A stretch of 64,000 nt of DNA from Sycobia sp. Sy_11 (GCA_018907035.1 JACCIC010000048.1:1953001-2017000); one strand, 5' to 3'; positions 32,658-44,648 are shown, counted from the stretch's first letter. The notes: generated by a model from the sequence alone, not told the origin. Program-made: numbers and translations.

Positions 32658-33291
32658 TCATCGAATAAAATATTATATGTTCAGCAGAGGTGTTTAACAT
32701 TAAAATTTACAATAATTAGTGTATAAAAAATATATTAATAATTATTAATTGTTATTGTAAATCGTAATGCGTATTAGTCATATAGAAAATAATTTATGAA
32801 TGCTAATTAAATGGTATGGGCCACCTAAATACGTAAATATATTTTTTTATTTTAAATAAATAAATATTAAAGAGTCAAAAAATTATTCACTTAATCGAGG
32901 AAACAAAATTAGAATAATTTATTATTGGCTTAATTTCTAGATTTTCTGACTAGATTTTGTCTAGTTTCTAGCTTAGTATACCTACCAAAATCTAAGCTCG
33001 TTGCCTATTAAAAATTTTATTAAAAGTGGGACAAATCGGAACTAGGATCAGACTAGATTTCCCTTCTGGGTCTGAACATTTGATAGGAAAAACTCACCTG
33101 ATACTAGTTAGATTCGAGGATAAATTTCTACACGGGTAACGCTTCAATTTATTTTGTATCAATCATATTTATGATTCTTTAATATATATCGAGATCAATT
33201 CAGTGGTTTGCAAAATATTGTAATTTAACTTTAGCGTCCCCTCTAAGCGCATGAAAAAGACGGGTCATGTTTTCGCGATCCGTATATTCGA
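32658..33291. other. AT-rich stretch, no gene recognised
   Basis: Only diffuse CTAGATTT-type words like those of the 29678 repeat are seen. Confidence 0.5.
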
Positions 33292-33780
33292 CTAGTTCCG
33301 CGGATGATTTGTAAGTCGATTCAAATTAAAACCTTTTGAAAACTCCGATAAGTACCACACATGCACATTTGAGTTTACCATTGTATCAATATTACACTCG
33401 CTACTCATGTCAGATGGAATGACGTAATAATATACATTATAGTAGTACCCGTGGGGATTACGCTCAGCTTGCGACTGCGAGTTCTCCACGCTTTCCTCTG
33501 CTGAAGACTGCATTTGATTCGTGCTCGGTAGAGTATCATTAATAACAGCGCCGAGTGACTTCTTCCGCTGCTGCCACCTGGACGGTTGCTTGTTCACCTT
33601 TGTCGTTGGTAGGGAATTTTTTTTATGACCTTGCTCCATTTTCTTCTATTATTCGGAGTTTTTTTCATAGCGTCCGAACGTGTCCACCTCATATCTAGCA
33701 AAGCGTCGCTTTGTCGCTGCTTACTGCGCTCCATTTCGTCCATAAACTCGAAGGATTCTTGCTACGCTTCTTCCATTGTT
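33292..33780 (-). CDS. Unassigned coding-looking ORF, possibly broken
   Basis: A 115-codon frame (33639-33292) starts MEQGHKKNSLPTTKVNKQPS and ends LNRLTNHPRN. An upstream minus frame (33780-33640) reads QESFEFMDEMERSKQRQSDA and LLDMRWTRSDAMKK, an amphipathic, charged segment of the kind found C-terminal to Myb/SANT- or MADF-like domains. That resemblance is weak. No promoter, splice signal or neighbouring gene helps. It could be a piece of a DNA-transposon accessory protein, a host exon fragment, or chance. Confidence 0.25.
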
Positions 33781-33890
33781 CTCTCTTAGCTCACGAAACC
33801 TAACTTATTCAACTCTGTTGATGAATAAGTTTTCTTCTATATCGTAATCTAATGTCTCCTCATCTGAAACTGAAGTTAAACGACATCCTC

Positions 33891-34262
33891 TCAGCCTTTT
33901 TGAAACAACTTGTACCACTTATAAAAATTCTTTTTACTCAAAGTAGACTCACCGTATGTAAATGTCGATATTTCAAATAATTTGAGAAGAAAAAAAATTT
34001 TAGAGCAATGAACTCCATTTTTGACATAAAATTGAATGCAAACTCTTTGGTCCATTTTTTTTTGTAAAAAAAAATCGTCGAGCACATGAAACACTTATAA
34101 CTTTGTATGTCTCGCATAAAAAAACAAAGAATGCTATAGAGCTAAAATTGTAAATATTTGCTCGATTCACCTGTATCAACACAAAATAAAAAAAATCGAT
34201 ACTCGAACGGACGTAACCCTCGATATTTTGCAAAGTCACCTATTATGTGAGCACACCTCGTA
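33891..34262 (-). pseudogene. mariner transposase N-terminal fragment with 5' terminal repeat
   Basis: The 34094-33891 frame carries RVCIQFYVKNGVHCSKIFF and YGESTLSKKNFYKWYKLFQK, the helix-turn-helix of mariner transposases. On the minus strand the element begins at 34262 with TACGAGGTGTGCTCACATAA, a typical mariner terminal sequence next to TA. Catalytic domain absent. Confidence 0.75.
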
Positions 34263-34339
34263 TATCGTATCTTCCGTATCAAAAGGTACTTTCTCAGCAT
34301 CCGTTTCAAAAAGGTGCTAGTAACAGTAACTAATATATA

Positions 34340-34486
34340 TCTTACATATGACTTCTACGGGGAAATATCGTACTACATACGCCGAGGTAATGTCCACTTC
34401 AAAAATGTGATATTTTACAGACTATTTTTGTTGTTTAGTTTCATTTGCACAAGTAACTAAATATTGGCGATATTAAATTTCAAATA

Positions 34487-34526
<40 letters not shown>

Positions 34527-34640
34527 GTTACGTAAGGCTTCTATGGGAGAATATTTTGTAGTTGCTGGTTCGAGCGGAGAAAAAGATCTCTTCGGACGAC
34601 TTCTACAGCGAGTTTTGTAATTGATAGAATGGACTTTATC
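34340..34640. repeat. Dispersed fragment of the Helitron ~60-bp array
   Basis: ATGACTTCTACGGGGAAATA at ~34349, GGCTTCTATGGGAGAATATT at ~34534 and GACGACTTCTACAGCGAG at ~34598 are units like those of Helitrons A-C, with (AT)n at 34490-34521 between. Confidence 0.7.
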
Positions 34641-36186
34641 TGGTTTATTTATTTTGATATGATTTTTATATTATCAGCTTAATTGACTTTAATATTCTTT
34701 TATTATAAATACTATTAACTATTATTATCGTTTGTTTTCATCAAAACGTTTATTCTATGATAATATACATATAAAAATCAAATATTTTTCAGGTGCTTGA
34801 AACTCGAATTCAATCGAGCTCTGAGAATTTACTATTACAAAGGAGAAGATTGTGGGTATAAACAGCGATATATTTGTGAATTATCAAAAGACAACGAATC
34901 AGCCAATAAAATTGACCGTTTAGCAAGAACTTTATTAAAGGAAGATATGTAGTATAGAAAATTTCACACGTACCCATATATTTTTTTTATAAAATAGATA
35001 GATACAAGATAAGAGAATATCATTTTGTGTATAGAATTATTTATTATCATATCATCGATATAATTTATTGAACATTTAAAATAGTGTAATAAATTGTTAT
35101 GTTTCTATTAAATATTTCTGTTCTTTCAATATCAAGTAACCTCGTCACGACAAAAAAGCGATTTGGAGAAGTGCTGATTGAGAAGTGCGGATTGACGTTG
35201 CTTGAGGCCTGAAAAGAAAATGAAGTAGGGTCTCTCTTATACTTGTAACGTGCTCTAACGGACAGTACAATTCTGATTGAAAGAAAGAATGGTAAGTGCC
35301 AATCATTGCGGCGAGCTTGTTTTCCCCACCGGTTAGGCCAACAATGTAATGTGTTCCCGCCGATACTTAACAGAAAATTAAAAATCTTGATCAGGGACTT
35401 CCCATTACGCTCGTAATCAACAATGCAGAAGATTGTAGATAGTATTAGCAGTGCTCGTGGCAATCGGAATGTGAGTACGACCGTAGTGTCGAAGTAGCGA
35501 AGCACGTGGCACATTATTCATCATTGAGTTGATCGTTCTTTGATCGAGCGTCGCTCCTATTGGTCGATATATTCGTTGCTACTTCCTCGTTCACTGTGTA
35601 CACGGTGAATTCGAATGTTTTAATCACATAATCTTTGCGGAGAGTTCGCTAATCGAAGGATCGTGGCATGTGGTGTCTATCCTCTTTATTCGGGTTTTCT
35701 CGATACCGAGCTTGTTTCCTTGTTCCGCTGCTTCGCCATACATTCAAGTGAATCATTCTCTCACTAGCCATCACTGAACGTTATCAGCATACTCAACATA
35801 AACGTGTCAGAACGCGGCGCCAGGGAGCCCCATCCACAGCTCCCAGGAGCAAGTCATCAATCCAGCAGTCATCACCTGATGCACCGTGTTGGCACAGTCG
35901 CGCCGTCATTCCGCATCAGCCAATTTGTAAACAGCAATTTGAAGCGAGTGCTTTCGAGCGTTCGTGGATCAACACAGCCCGAAGCTAAACCTCAATATCT
36001 ACTTCAGTGTCGAGATCTCAATCGTCTGATTCTCAGTCAAAACAGTATTTTTATCATGCACCAGGTATTCGTAAAACATTGATATATAATTTAACAATAA
36101 TTAATTTAATTAATTAACTAAATACTTTAACAATAATCTATTAAAAAATAATTAATTAAATAATTTTTGTTTCTAAATTTTATATA
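34641..36186. other. No recognised gene; two unassigned frames
   Basis: A 149-codon minus frame (35514-35065) and a 92-codon plus frame (35804-36082) occur in a GC-richer island (35130-36060). Neither shows a domain, signal peptide or repeat. The island could be an LTR, a 5' leader or a host fragment. Confidence 0.35.
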
Positions 36187-37100
36187 TTAGGTGTACAACT
36201 TTGCTTCCGCCGTTTTTTAACGAATTTTGAGATTTTATTGTAAAAAACTGATTATCGATGCATAATTTAAAGTATTGTCCATCGCTGATTACAATCTTCC
36301 TCTATCTTTCGGGTAGCATAAGATTCCCTTGTTGAAAACACTGAAGCGATACACGAATCGATGCAAGTTTTTACTTTTTCATAAGACCGGATGTGTTGGT
36401 CAGTCAAACCGTGTGCCATTGATCGAATCAAGTGATAGTCTGAGGGAGCAATGTCTGGAGAATATGACCTGTGGGGTAGAACAACCCATTGCAACGATTC
36501 CAAGTATGTCTTGACCACTTTCACAAGATCGGGTCGAGCATTGTTATGCTGTAAAATAAATTTTTACGTCTATCGTTGTATTGCGGCCGTTTGTCTTTCA
36601 ATTATCGGCTCAAACACACTAATTGCGTTCGATAACGACCGTTTGTAATTGTTTCACTCGCTTTGAATAACTCATTACGATGAATAATACATTACGCTGA
36701 GCTGGTTCCACCAAATACTGATCATGACCTTGGAACCGTGAATATTCGATTTGGCCGTCGATGTGGAACCATGGCTAGGATATTCCCACGATTTTCTGCG
36801 CTTGGAATTATTATAATGAACCAATTGTTCTTCCCCAGTCACAATGCGATGCAAAAATTTCTTCCGTCTTTGCCTTGCACGTAGCTGTTCATAAGCCAAC
36901 AAACGCCGTTCAACATCTTTCGGCGTCAACTCGTACGGCACACAATTTTCTTGTTTCTGAATCATTCCCATGACTTGTAGGCGTTTTGAAATGACTTTTG
37001 CGTCACTCCCAATGATCCTGCCAATTCTTGTTGCATTTGACATGAGTTAATGTACCTAAATTCTAATTTGATTTTTGCTAGAACCAAAGTGCCAACTAAA
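36187..37100 (-). pseudogene. mariner transposase relic with terminal repeats
   Basis: The 37043-36675 frame gives ISKRLQVMGMIQKQENCVPY, DVERRLLAYEQLRARQRRKK and FLHRIVTGEEQLVHYNN. The first catalytic Asp (TGDE) is Glu here (TGEE). The 36524-36267 frame continues MKVVKTYLESLQWVVLPHRS and YSPDIAPSDYHL. The left end TTAGGTGTACAACTTTGCTT (36187) is a mariner terminal repeat, and GAACCAAAGTGCCAACTAA (~37081-37099) is its decayed partner. The second catalytic Asp region is lost between the two frames. Length (~0.9 kb) suggests an internal deletion. Confidence 0.85.
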
Positions 37101-37139
37101 AAAATATTGAATTAAATACTCACATGTTCTGCATTTTTA

Positions 37140-37500
37140 GTATCTACCAGTTTGTGCAATGGAATTTTTATCCAAATCTTTACAATTTATTTTGTATACA
37201 TTTCTGCTTTTAAACATTTATCATTCGTATCTTTTCAAGTATTAATTAGATTTCTTATATTATTATTATTTTTAAAGTAAACTTGATAATTTTTTTTTGA
37301 AAATCATTTTGTCTATAAGATCTACTGAATAATCATTATTAATAAATATCTCTTTAATTAACGTTAAATTATCTTGTTTAAAATTTTTATATGATAATTT
37401 GATTGCTCTACCAATAACTCGCTTTATAGTACAAAGCTTATTTTTGAATAGATGGTGAGAATTAAAATTTAACAACCTACCTGATGATATAGGTTTTCTA
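37140..37500 (-). pseudogene. Penelope-like element connector relic, minus strand
   Basis: LNFNSHHLFKNKLCTIKRVI, GRAIKLSYKNFKQDNLTLIK and EIFINNDYSVDLIDKMI match the RT-endonuclease connector seen at 20820 and 23640. Confidence 0.7.
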
Positions 37501-37589
37501 TACTAATTTTACTCTGTTATTACTATTATTACTACTCACAACAAAGAATACCATAGTACCTTAAAAAAAAGTATGAGCATTAGAATAAC

Positions 37590-38040
37590 TTTTGAAGTAG
37601 GAATGATTTTTCCGGGCAAAAGGAACATAGTTTACATTTGTTAAATTCCTTCGATTTTGAAAATGTAAATATAACAAGGTATTCAAATTAGTAAAAAAGA
37701 AACTTTTGAAGATATTCATATTTTGAAGAATCGCAATAATTTAAATTCAATGTTAGAGTCAAATAAATTGGACAACAGTTATCATTATTAAATTAATATT
37801 AAATAAAGTATTAAAAAGTTTTATTTTCCATTTATGATCAAAAGAGTTCGAGGTTCTATGAATATTATAGAAATCAAGTTTGGGTGGGCATATAAGTATT
37901 CTAGATTTTTCATTTTAGTTTGGTTCTTGAAGATAAACCATAGTGGTTCGGAACGCGAGGCATCTAAGATAAATTAAAATTTAAGGTTATAGGAGCAGTC
38001 AGATTGTCCTTTGTTAATGTAGAATATAGTTTATTTTTTA
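37590..38040 (+). pseudogene. Penelope-like element 3' end, plus strand
   Basis: The GIY-YIG C-terminus is readable as GQKEHSLHLLNSFDFENVNI, then EDIHILKNRNNLNSMLESNK, parallel to the intact protein ending near 23046. A hammerhead-like remnant and a tail (GCAGTCAGATTGTCCTTTGT) follow. It lies tail to tail with the minus-strand PLE on its left. Confidence 0.75.
37922..37962 (+). ncRNA. Decayed hammerhead-like motif, second stem II type
   Basis: TTC then TTGAAGA (for TGATGA), T, AAACC...GGTTC (stem II), GGAACGC (for GAAACGT), AGGC. Stem II pairs AACC with GGTT, a different sequence from the GAGC/GCTC stem of 46121-46160, while the fold is kept. Confidence 0.5.
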
Positions 38041-38499
38041 TTATTTTTGACTATTGAGAAAAAATAGTATAACGTTTTGCTAGCGGAAGTTATAACTATC
38101 ACTTAATACTTGTTGCGTTTGTGTCATAATCTCTCGTGCGTACCGTAACCACGAACTTTCCACATATTTAGCGTAATATACCTTTGCATTGATAAATTTC
38201 AGAATTTGTTTTTATTTTCATAAATCGTCTATCAATATTTTTTTCACTTCTCGGGTAAATAGAATATTTGCTCTTCCTTGGAGATAAAACTTTCAAGAAT
38301 AAGAAATTATTGAAATGAGTTCTTCGAGATTAATATCAAATCAATATTAATAATTAACTCAACCATTCTTTTTGATCCATCTCGTTAACTATAAGTATAT
38401 AAGGAAAACAATTAAATAAATTATCGTTTTACAATAGATATGTACGATTGTTTTGTAATTAATAATATAATATATACACTGCCTTCAGGATACTCTAGA
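38041..38499. other. AT-rich stretch, no gene recognised
   Basis: Nothing supported. Confidence 0.5.
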
Positions 38500-39300
38500 T
38501 ACGAGGGTGGTCCCAGAAGTACCTGGCCCAACAAATAAAACTCAAAAACTTTAGAAATATAATTCATTTGGAAAAATAAAGGTATGGAACATAATCTTTT
38601 TTCAGCTCTATACACTTTTTCCAGCGATGTACAATAAGTTTGACTCCCTTTTTATAATAAGAATTGTCAAGCTCCTCATAATAGCCATTAAATGCCGAGA
38701 TCACCTCTTCATTGTTGGAAAATCTTTGACCAGCGAGCCATTTTTTCAAGTCTGGGAATAGACAATAATCCGAGAGAGCTGAATCTGACGAATAGGGTGC
38801 ATGAGGTAGCAATTCAAACTTTAATTCATTAATTTTGGCGATTGCAATAACAGATGTATGAGCTGATGCAATGTCTTGATGGAACAACACTTTCTTCTTA
38901 GCCAACTGTGGCCGTTTTCGCTTGATTTTTTCGATCAAACGTTGAAATAAGTTTGCATAATAGTCACCGTTGATAGTTTTTCCTTTTCCAAGATAGTCAA
39001 TGAAAATTATCCCACACGCATCCCAAAAACCGACGCCATAACCTTGCCTGCAGATGGAACGGTCTTGCCCTTCTTTGGAGTTGGTTCTCCTTTTTGAGTC
39101 AATTTTTGATCGTTCTTTTGATTCGCGTGTCAAGTGGTGGAGCCATGTTTCATCCAGGTTATGAAACGGCGCTAAAAATCGGCTTTATTTTTGCGAAACA
39201 TTGCCAAACACTCAACTGAAACATCTTCACGACGCTGTTTTTGTTCCATTGTGAGCAAACGCGGCACCCATCTTGCGCACAGCATTGTCATCTCCAAATT
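38500..39300 (-). pseudogene. mariner transposase (D34D), nearly complete catalytic domain
   Basis: The 39133-38564 frame (189 codons) contains FWDACGIIFIDYLGKGKTIN, KKVLFHQDIASAHTS and PYSSDSALSDYCLFPDLK. HQD (Asp 87) and SDY (Asp 122) are separated by exactly 34 residues, the mariner D34D signature. Upstream in another frame NLDETWLHHL supplies the first catalytic Asp, so a frameshift lies near 39110-39140. Left of the stop, ACGAGGGTGGTCCCAGAAGT (38500-38519) is a mariner-type terminus. It is the best-preserved transposase here but dead because of the shift and the missing N-terminus. Confidence 0.9.
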
Positions 39301-39919
39301 TTCAGTTAATATACGATAGTTCGTACAAAATAAAAATAAAAGCAATAAGAAACAATCCGAGTAATTCCTAAATTGGAAAATAGAAAATGAGTTTGTGTAT
39401 AGACACAGACCAGACTCGCAATTAGATCTTGTTTGTGCGGTTACTAATACTCGGATGCTAGTAATACTACTAGAAGACAGAAATAAAGAGATAAAAACTC
39501 TTATAAAAATAAGGCATGTTACTGACTAAAAACATAGACATGTACCAATATATAAAAAACTGTCGACAATGACATATACATAATGTTTTCTAACAGTCTA
39601 CGATGGACTTAATGGGTCATCATTGCATTGAACGGTTATGAATTTATTAACTGCTGGTAAAAGTCCTGAAATCAATAATCTTAATTTTTATTGAAAAGGT
39701 CATCACGATTAAAACTTGCTTATATGAGAATTAACATTCGCCATTAACGCTTTGATGCATACAAGCACAAAAAGAGCACCGGAATTTTAAGACTTAGATC
39801 AATACCATCGTGAAGTGTCTATCCTTCGACAAAGTCAGGATTCTTCCCTTCCATTAGTCCAACGGAATGGCCAAATCGATTCAATCAGTTCAGGAATTCA
39901 GGTAAAACATCCGATCAGA
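39301..39919. other. No gene recognised
   Basis: No frame or repeat supported. Confidence 0.5.
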
Positions 39920-40085
39920 GATAATAGAGGAGATCTCTGACGATCATAAACGAAACTGCAGTAGATATTTATGATTGAAAATGAGGGCTTCCGATGGAAA
40001 AGGCCCGGTACTGATCGCTCCGTGCAAAAATCACATGTTGCTCTTCAAACTCGTGCGATCGAAAATAGCGGCGAGATTATAAGCT
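39920..40085. repeat. Dispersed repeat, paired with 62262-62420
   Basis: The stretch AGAGATAATAGAGGAGATCT...ACTGCAGTA...GTACTG...CTCGTGCGATCGA is parallel to the one at 62262. Both are followed within ~20-110 bp by (AT)n. Family unknown. Confidence 0.7.
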
Positions 40086-40104
40086 GGTAGCGGAATACAT
40101 GTAT

Positions 40105-40157
<53 letters not shown>

Positions 40158-40190
40158 TATATTTATATATATATATTTATATATACCTGT
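40105..40190. repeat. (AC)n(AT)n microsatellite
   Basis: Direct dinucleotide runs. Confidence 0.95.
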
Positions 40191-40589
40191 GGGTTGACGT
40201 GAATGACTTCTTATAGGACGATAGATAGAAAACAGGACTGATCATAAATATAATCCTCACATAAAGGGGTTTAACATCGATGACGATTAGCCTCCATTGG
40301 ATTAATGCGAATGAGACGTACTCAGAGTGATTCGGGTTTGATTGGTTAAACACGGACCATTATTATTATTTGTAAACATTTGATATAAATTTAATTAAGT
40401 AATCATGGATACTGCCGACAATAAATATATATTTTTTTCTCTTCTCCCACCTAGCCATAATTATAGCTCAGCGAGTGAATATTTGGACCTTCAAATCGTA
40501 TCGTGGAATCCTGCCAATTAAGGATGATCTCCAGAAGAACATTTACTTCACAGACGATGTTTTCTCATCCACCGAACCTTGATAGTATG
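40191..40589. other. No gene recognised
   Basis: May include decayed 5' gag sequence, but nothing is firmly readable. Confidence 0.4.
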
Positions 40590-41340
40590 AAACAATCGAC
40601 TTTTTATATGACGAGCTTCGCTTGCTACCACAGCATGAAATCATGGACACGATAAGAGTCGCTTAAGTGTCGAAATAAGACCCTCCAAGATAAATCTACG
40701 GTCTTTTTCTGAGGACATTTAGAATTGGAAACTATTCCGCAATGGGTTCCAATCAATGATACATCAGGATCTAGATTTAACCTCTCTGGAAAAATTGCAC
40801 TACTCGAAGACGTCAGTACAGAGAGAACCCAAAGCTGCACTGCTCGTTTGCCAATAATCGAGGTTAAATATACAATTTTGAAAAATCTTCTATTCGTAAA
40901 CTATAAGAATAAAAAAAGTCTGATACATAATCACAAGAGCAGCTGATCTTGGTTGTCCCCGCTATAGCGAGAAAGTGCCGAAGCTCTGCAATCGTTAAAT
41001 AATCGATCTCTGGGAGCTCTTAGGATCCCGCTCGAGAAATGGGGCGATTGGTTAATATTCTTGATGACACAGTGCTCAATAAACTGCCGAGATTGGAAAA
41101 AAGCCATCGGAAGCATTAACAAACTTCTGAGCCTTAAGAATTTGAATTCTTTTATCGATGGACATCGGACCCTATGGATGATTATGTTTGAAAGTTTGAG
41201 AATCATAGATAATGCTTCGAGTTGCTGCACTGGCCACTTCAAGTAAACACCGCTGTCAATGCAGTGTAGATAGCGTGAGCAAACATAGTAACTGTAGAAT
41301 GAAAACTCTAATTCCGAACAATGAAGAAAATGAGTCACAT
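40590..41340 (+). pseudogene. Bel/Pao Gag relic
   Basis: A plus frame at ~40707 reads FSEDI, stop, NWKLFRNGFQSMIHQDLDLT and SLEKLHYSKTS, the N-terminal DUF1759 motif. The later part is DWKKAIGSINKLLSLKNLNS followed by FIDGHRTLW (41091-41180). A stop in NW context and further shifts show decay. It lies in the same orientation as the gag at 42516. Confidence 0.7.
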
Positions 41341-41534
41341 GAACGTTATATGAATAATATTTAGAATATGGATGTTGTTTAACTGGAAAACAGTTACGTC
41401 CTGGGCTATATAAAGAAGTTTCTATATTCTTCCAAATATATGTTTTTCCTTGACTAATTAAAAAATATGAAATATTTTATTTGCTTTTAATAAATTCCAT
41501 CAAATAAAATAATTCTCCACTCATAGATAAATGC
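41341..41534. other. Short AT-rich spacer
   Basis: Nothing supported. Confidence 0.5.
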
Positions 41535-41880
41535 ATGAGCGCGCTTACTTATAACATCGTACAGTACAATTTCCAGCTATATCGAAACGAATTATAGGGG
41601 AAACTTCGAGATCGGACAGTAGTATATATATGATATCGAGGTCAACAGGATTCGACTGCTTCTGTGAATACGAAAAATATTTTACGTATTTTCTTATTTA
41701 ATATTATATATAATGATTTCAAGAAAGAATTAGACGTATATATTTTAAGTATTTTATTATATATAAATATATTTTTTAAATTTCAGACGTAAAAATATAA
41801 AAACATAGAAACGTAAAACGTAAACACAAGTTATATTTTTTCTTTTTGTTTGTGCCATTTATATTAGAAAAGTAAATTTC
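41535..41880. repeat. Dispersed repeat family Z, copy 1
   Basis: It contains CCAGCTATATCG, ATTATAGGGGAAA, TATGATATCGAGGTCAACAG and GATTCGACTGCTTCT, shared with 44234-44640 (inverted) and 57595-57960. Confidence 0.75.
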
Positions 41881-42228
41881 AAGTTTTACTAAATTTCACG
41901 TATTCAGTTTTGCTTTACTGAAATAGACCACAAAATGACAATAGAAGTTCTAATACTATGGATAACGACTGGCCTTTTATGCTTTAGTTTTCTACCCGCA
42001 ATCAAGTTTCGACACTGAGAACTATAAGTAAGAAATACCTTCGAGCACCGGGCGATTTTTCAGAATGCTTCTAGACTACTGTTAAGTACGCTTATTTTAC
42101 TTGCTTGTGAGCATATCGAAATATAGACTGGGTGAAGTCGTTTTAGCTTACCGATATTGCTCTTGGAAGACGTTGAAGTCCTACTTGACTTATACACTTC
42201 CAAACAATAAAGTGGCACTGCCATTTTT

Positions 42229-42246
42229 TGGTCCTTGGAACTGGAT
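42229..42246 (+). promoter_or_regulatory. Primer-binding site of the compact Bel/Pao element
   Basis: TGGTCCTTGGAACTGGAT starts five bases after the LTR end and resembles the site at 7791-7808. Confidence 0.65.
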
Positions 42247-42515
42247 CCTTGCCATTAACGCATAGTATATTGCTCAATTACAGCAGCATATACTAATACA
42301 TATAGATTTATGCTATACACGCTTGACTTGGCTTTCTGTTTTATCTGTGCTTAATTCAACATGCACAGTACATTCCTCATTTGCATGAATATATACCAAC
42401 AGGTATAGCTTTACAGTAACTAAACGCGTTCAACTAAGCTTTCCATCTTTTGCTGTGTTTAATTCAACACGTACGATATATTGCTTAATTAAAAGGAGTA
42501 TATACTAATAACATT

Positions 42516-44068
42516 ATGGCTGAAAATGGTGCGAAAGGTTTGTTAGTGAGAAGGAACGGTGCTTAGATTTATTGGTAAAGTTCAAATCCAATACGTCTAA
42601 AAGATTAAGGATTATCGGTCGTGAAGCACTATGCTAGACGATTATTGGAATTGCTTTTATGAGCGAAACTTCAAACTCAGTTCTTGCTCGGAATCACTTA
42701 AGGAACGTAGTTACTAAATTAGATTTATATAATAACGGAGTATCTGAAGTCTTGTCAACAAAGGCATGGCGAAATGAACGCATTACAGCTTCGGAAATAT
42801 TCAGCTTCCTACTCTGAACATATTCTCAACTACCCCGGCAATAACTCACTCATCGCAGGCCTCTCTTGAAAAGGTACAATTACCTAAGTATAATGGCACT
42901 CAGCGTAATTGGTAAAGCTTTGAAAGCTCATTTTAGTCGCTTATGTTACACGATACTATGATGCCTCCTATTATTAAATTTCAACACTTAATCAATGCAT
43001 TAGAAAGCGACGCAGCTTCAAAATTGAAGAGTTTTAATATGGTGGATGAGAACTTCCTCTCGGCTTGGAAGGCATTATGTAGCCGTTACGATAATCCTCT
43101 ATTAAGATTATTTACCCATTTTAGCACTCTTGCCTGCCTTCCAGCATCTTCTAAGGAAGCTGGAGAACATTGAAGTAAACTCTTGCATACTGCATGGAGA
43201 GAAAAAATGTATTCACCTATCTAAAACTACCAGTTGAACATTGAGACATGTATTTATACTATTAATTGAAAATGAATTACCATCGGCGACACGAATAGAG
43301 TGGACACGTTTATTTAAAAGAGATTTCGATAATGAATTCCCAAGTTTTATAGCCTTTAAAAAATTCTTAGAGGCTAGGATTCAAAGTCTAGATATCGTCC
43401 GTCGAAGATTTTGACGCGTTTGTCAGATCTAAATATAGCTACAGTGATAAAATTCGCATTTAAAATAAGACCAGAGCTAAAAAAAATCTAGCGACAGACG
43501 TCGTCACTTTAAATTCCAGAAGAAATAATGCTACGTCTTGTTCTTTTTGTCAAGGACCGCATTTTTTAACAACTGTAAGCAGTTCGCAAATTTTGTACCA
43601 GATAAGAAAAAGGAGCATGCAGCACAATCTAACCTCTGTTTTAAATGTCTAAGCTTTAAGCATAGAATTGAAGGCTGTCCCTCAAAATTTAGCTGCTATG
43701 TTTGCGCTGGTAAACTCCATACGAAGCTTCATTTTGAGGAATCCAGCAGTAAGACAACTGTCACTCTTCGAAAAACGTTAGCTGATCCCTCAACTTCAAT
43801 TCACTTTACGGCTTCTGATAGAATGATTGCTCAACCGCTGTTAGCTACTATAGTAGTTATCCTTAAATCATCAAAAGGTACCCGTATTACGGCTCGACTT
43901 TTATTAGATTCGGGCACCGAAAAATATTTCATATCTGAAAATATGGCTAAAATACTATCTTCAAACTTTAAACCAGAAAACATTGCCGTATCTGGTTTGA
44001 ACGGCACGACTAATACCATCGCTCGTGCTGAAGTAAAACTTATGCTGAAATCTCTGCTATTTTACTGA
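42516..44068 (+). pseudogene. Bel/Pao Gag-protease relic
   Basis: From ATG 42516 (MAENGAKGLLVRRNGA then a stop) the gag is decayed to ~42870. It then reads VQLPKYNGTQRNW and, in 42943-43173, MPPIIKFQHLINALESDAAS and AWKALCSRYDN. After a disrupted middle, 43538-44068 carries zinc knuckles (CSFCQGPHF in the overlapping frame, CFKCLSFKHRIEGC, CYVCAGKLHTKLH) and the A17-type protease site RLLLDSGTEKYFISENMAK with an intact DSG. The frame runs straight into the 3' LTR. Confidence 0.85.
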
Positions 44069-44233
44069 AATACGCTTATTTTACTTACCTGTGGACATAT
44101 CGAACTATAGACTTGGAGAAGTCGTTTCAGTTTATCGATATTGCTGTTAAAAGCTGTTGAACTCCTACTTAACTTATACACTTCCAAACAATGAAGTGCC
44201 ACAGCCACTTGTAAACAATTTATTTTCTTTTTA

Positions 44234-44640
44234 ATTTATAGATATACGATGTCGAGGTCGACGGGGTTCAACTGCTTCTTTAAATACACAAAATTATTTA
44301 CGTATTTTCTTATATGATATTGTATATCATGATTTAAATAAAGAAATTTACGTATATATTGTAAATATTTTATTTTCTATAAATATATTTTATATATTTC
44401 AGACGTAAAAAAATTAAATTATATTTTTTCTTTAAAAAAATTTATTTTCTGTTTAATTTGTTATTATTACAGAGAAGTAGTCGAACCCTGGCAACCTCGG
44501 TATCGTATATATACTACCATCTGAACTCGAATTTCTCCCTATAATTCATCCCGATATAGCTGGAAATCGTAGCGTACTATATTAAGTATATAAGTACACG
44601 TACTCACAGATGTTTGTGTACATCATGTGTGTGCAAATAC
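44234..44640 (-). repeat. Dispersed repeat family Z, copy 2, with inverted arms
   Basis: GATATACGATGTCGAGGTCG...GGTTCAACTGCTTCTTT (44251 on) is mirrored by AGAAGTAGTCGAACCC...CCTCGGTATCGTATATATAC (~44474 on), giving ~45-bp arms around ~180 bp. The right part matches the reverse complement of 57600-57890. Confidence 0.8.
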
Positions 44641-44648
44641 ATGTGTGT

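Larger units (their letters stand above)
42080..44207 (+). mobile_element. Internally deleted Bel/Pao element with ~143-bp LTRs
   Basis: LTRs at 42080-42223 and 44066-44207 both read TG...TACGCTTATTTTACTT, AAGTCGTTT and end ACTTCCAAACAAT...GCCA. A primer site follows the first. Gag and protease relics fill the interior, and the second LTR begins right after the protease frame, so RT, RNase H and integrase are gone. No target duplication was recognised. Confidence 0.8.

Noticed and set aside
35065..35514. 149-codon minus frame
   Set aside because: No domain, no conserved pattern and odd composition; not supported as a gene.
39447..39465. Possible Helitron 3' end (GGATGCTAGT)
   Set aside because: No hairpin upstream and no Helitron homology around it.
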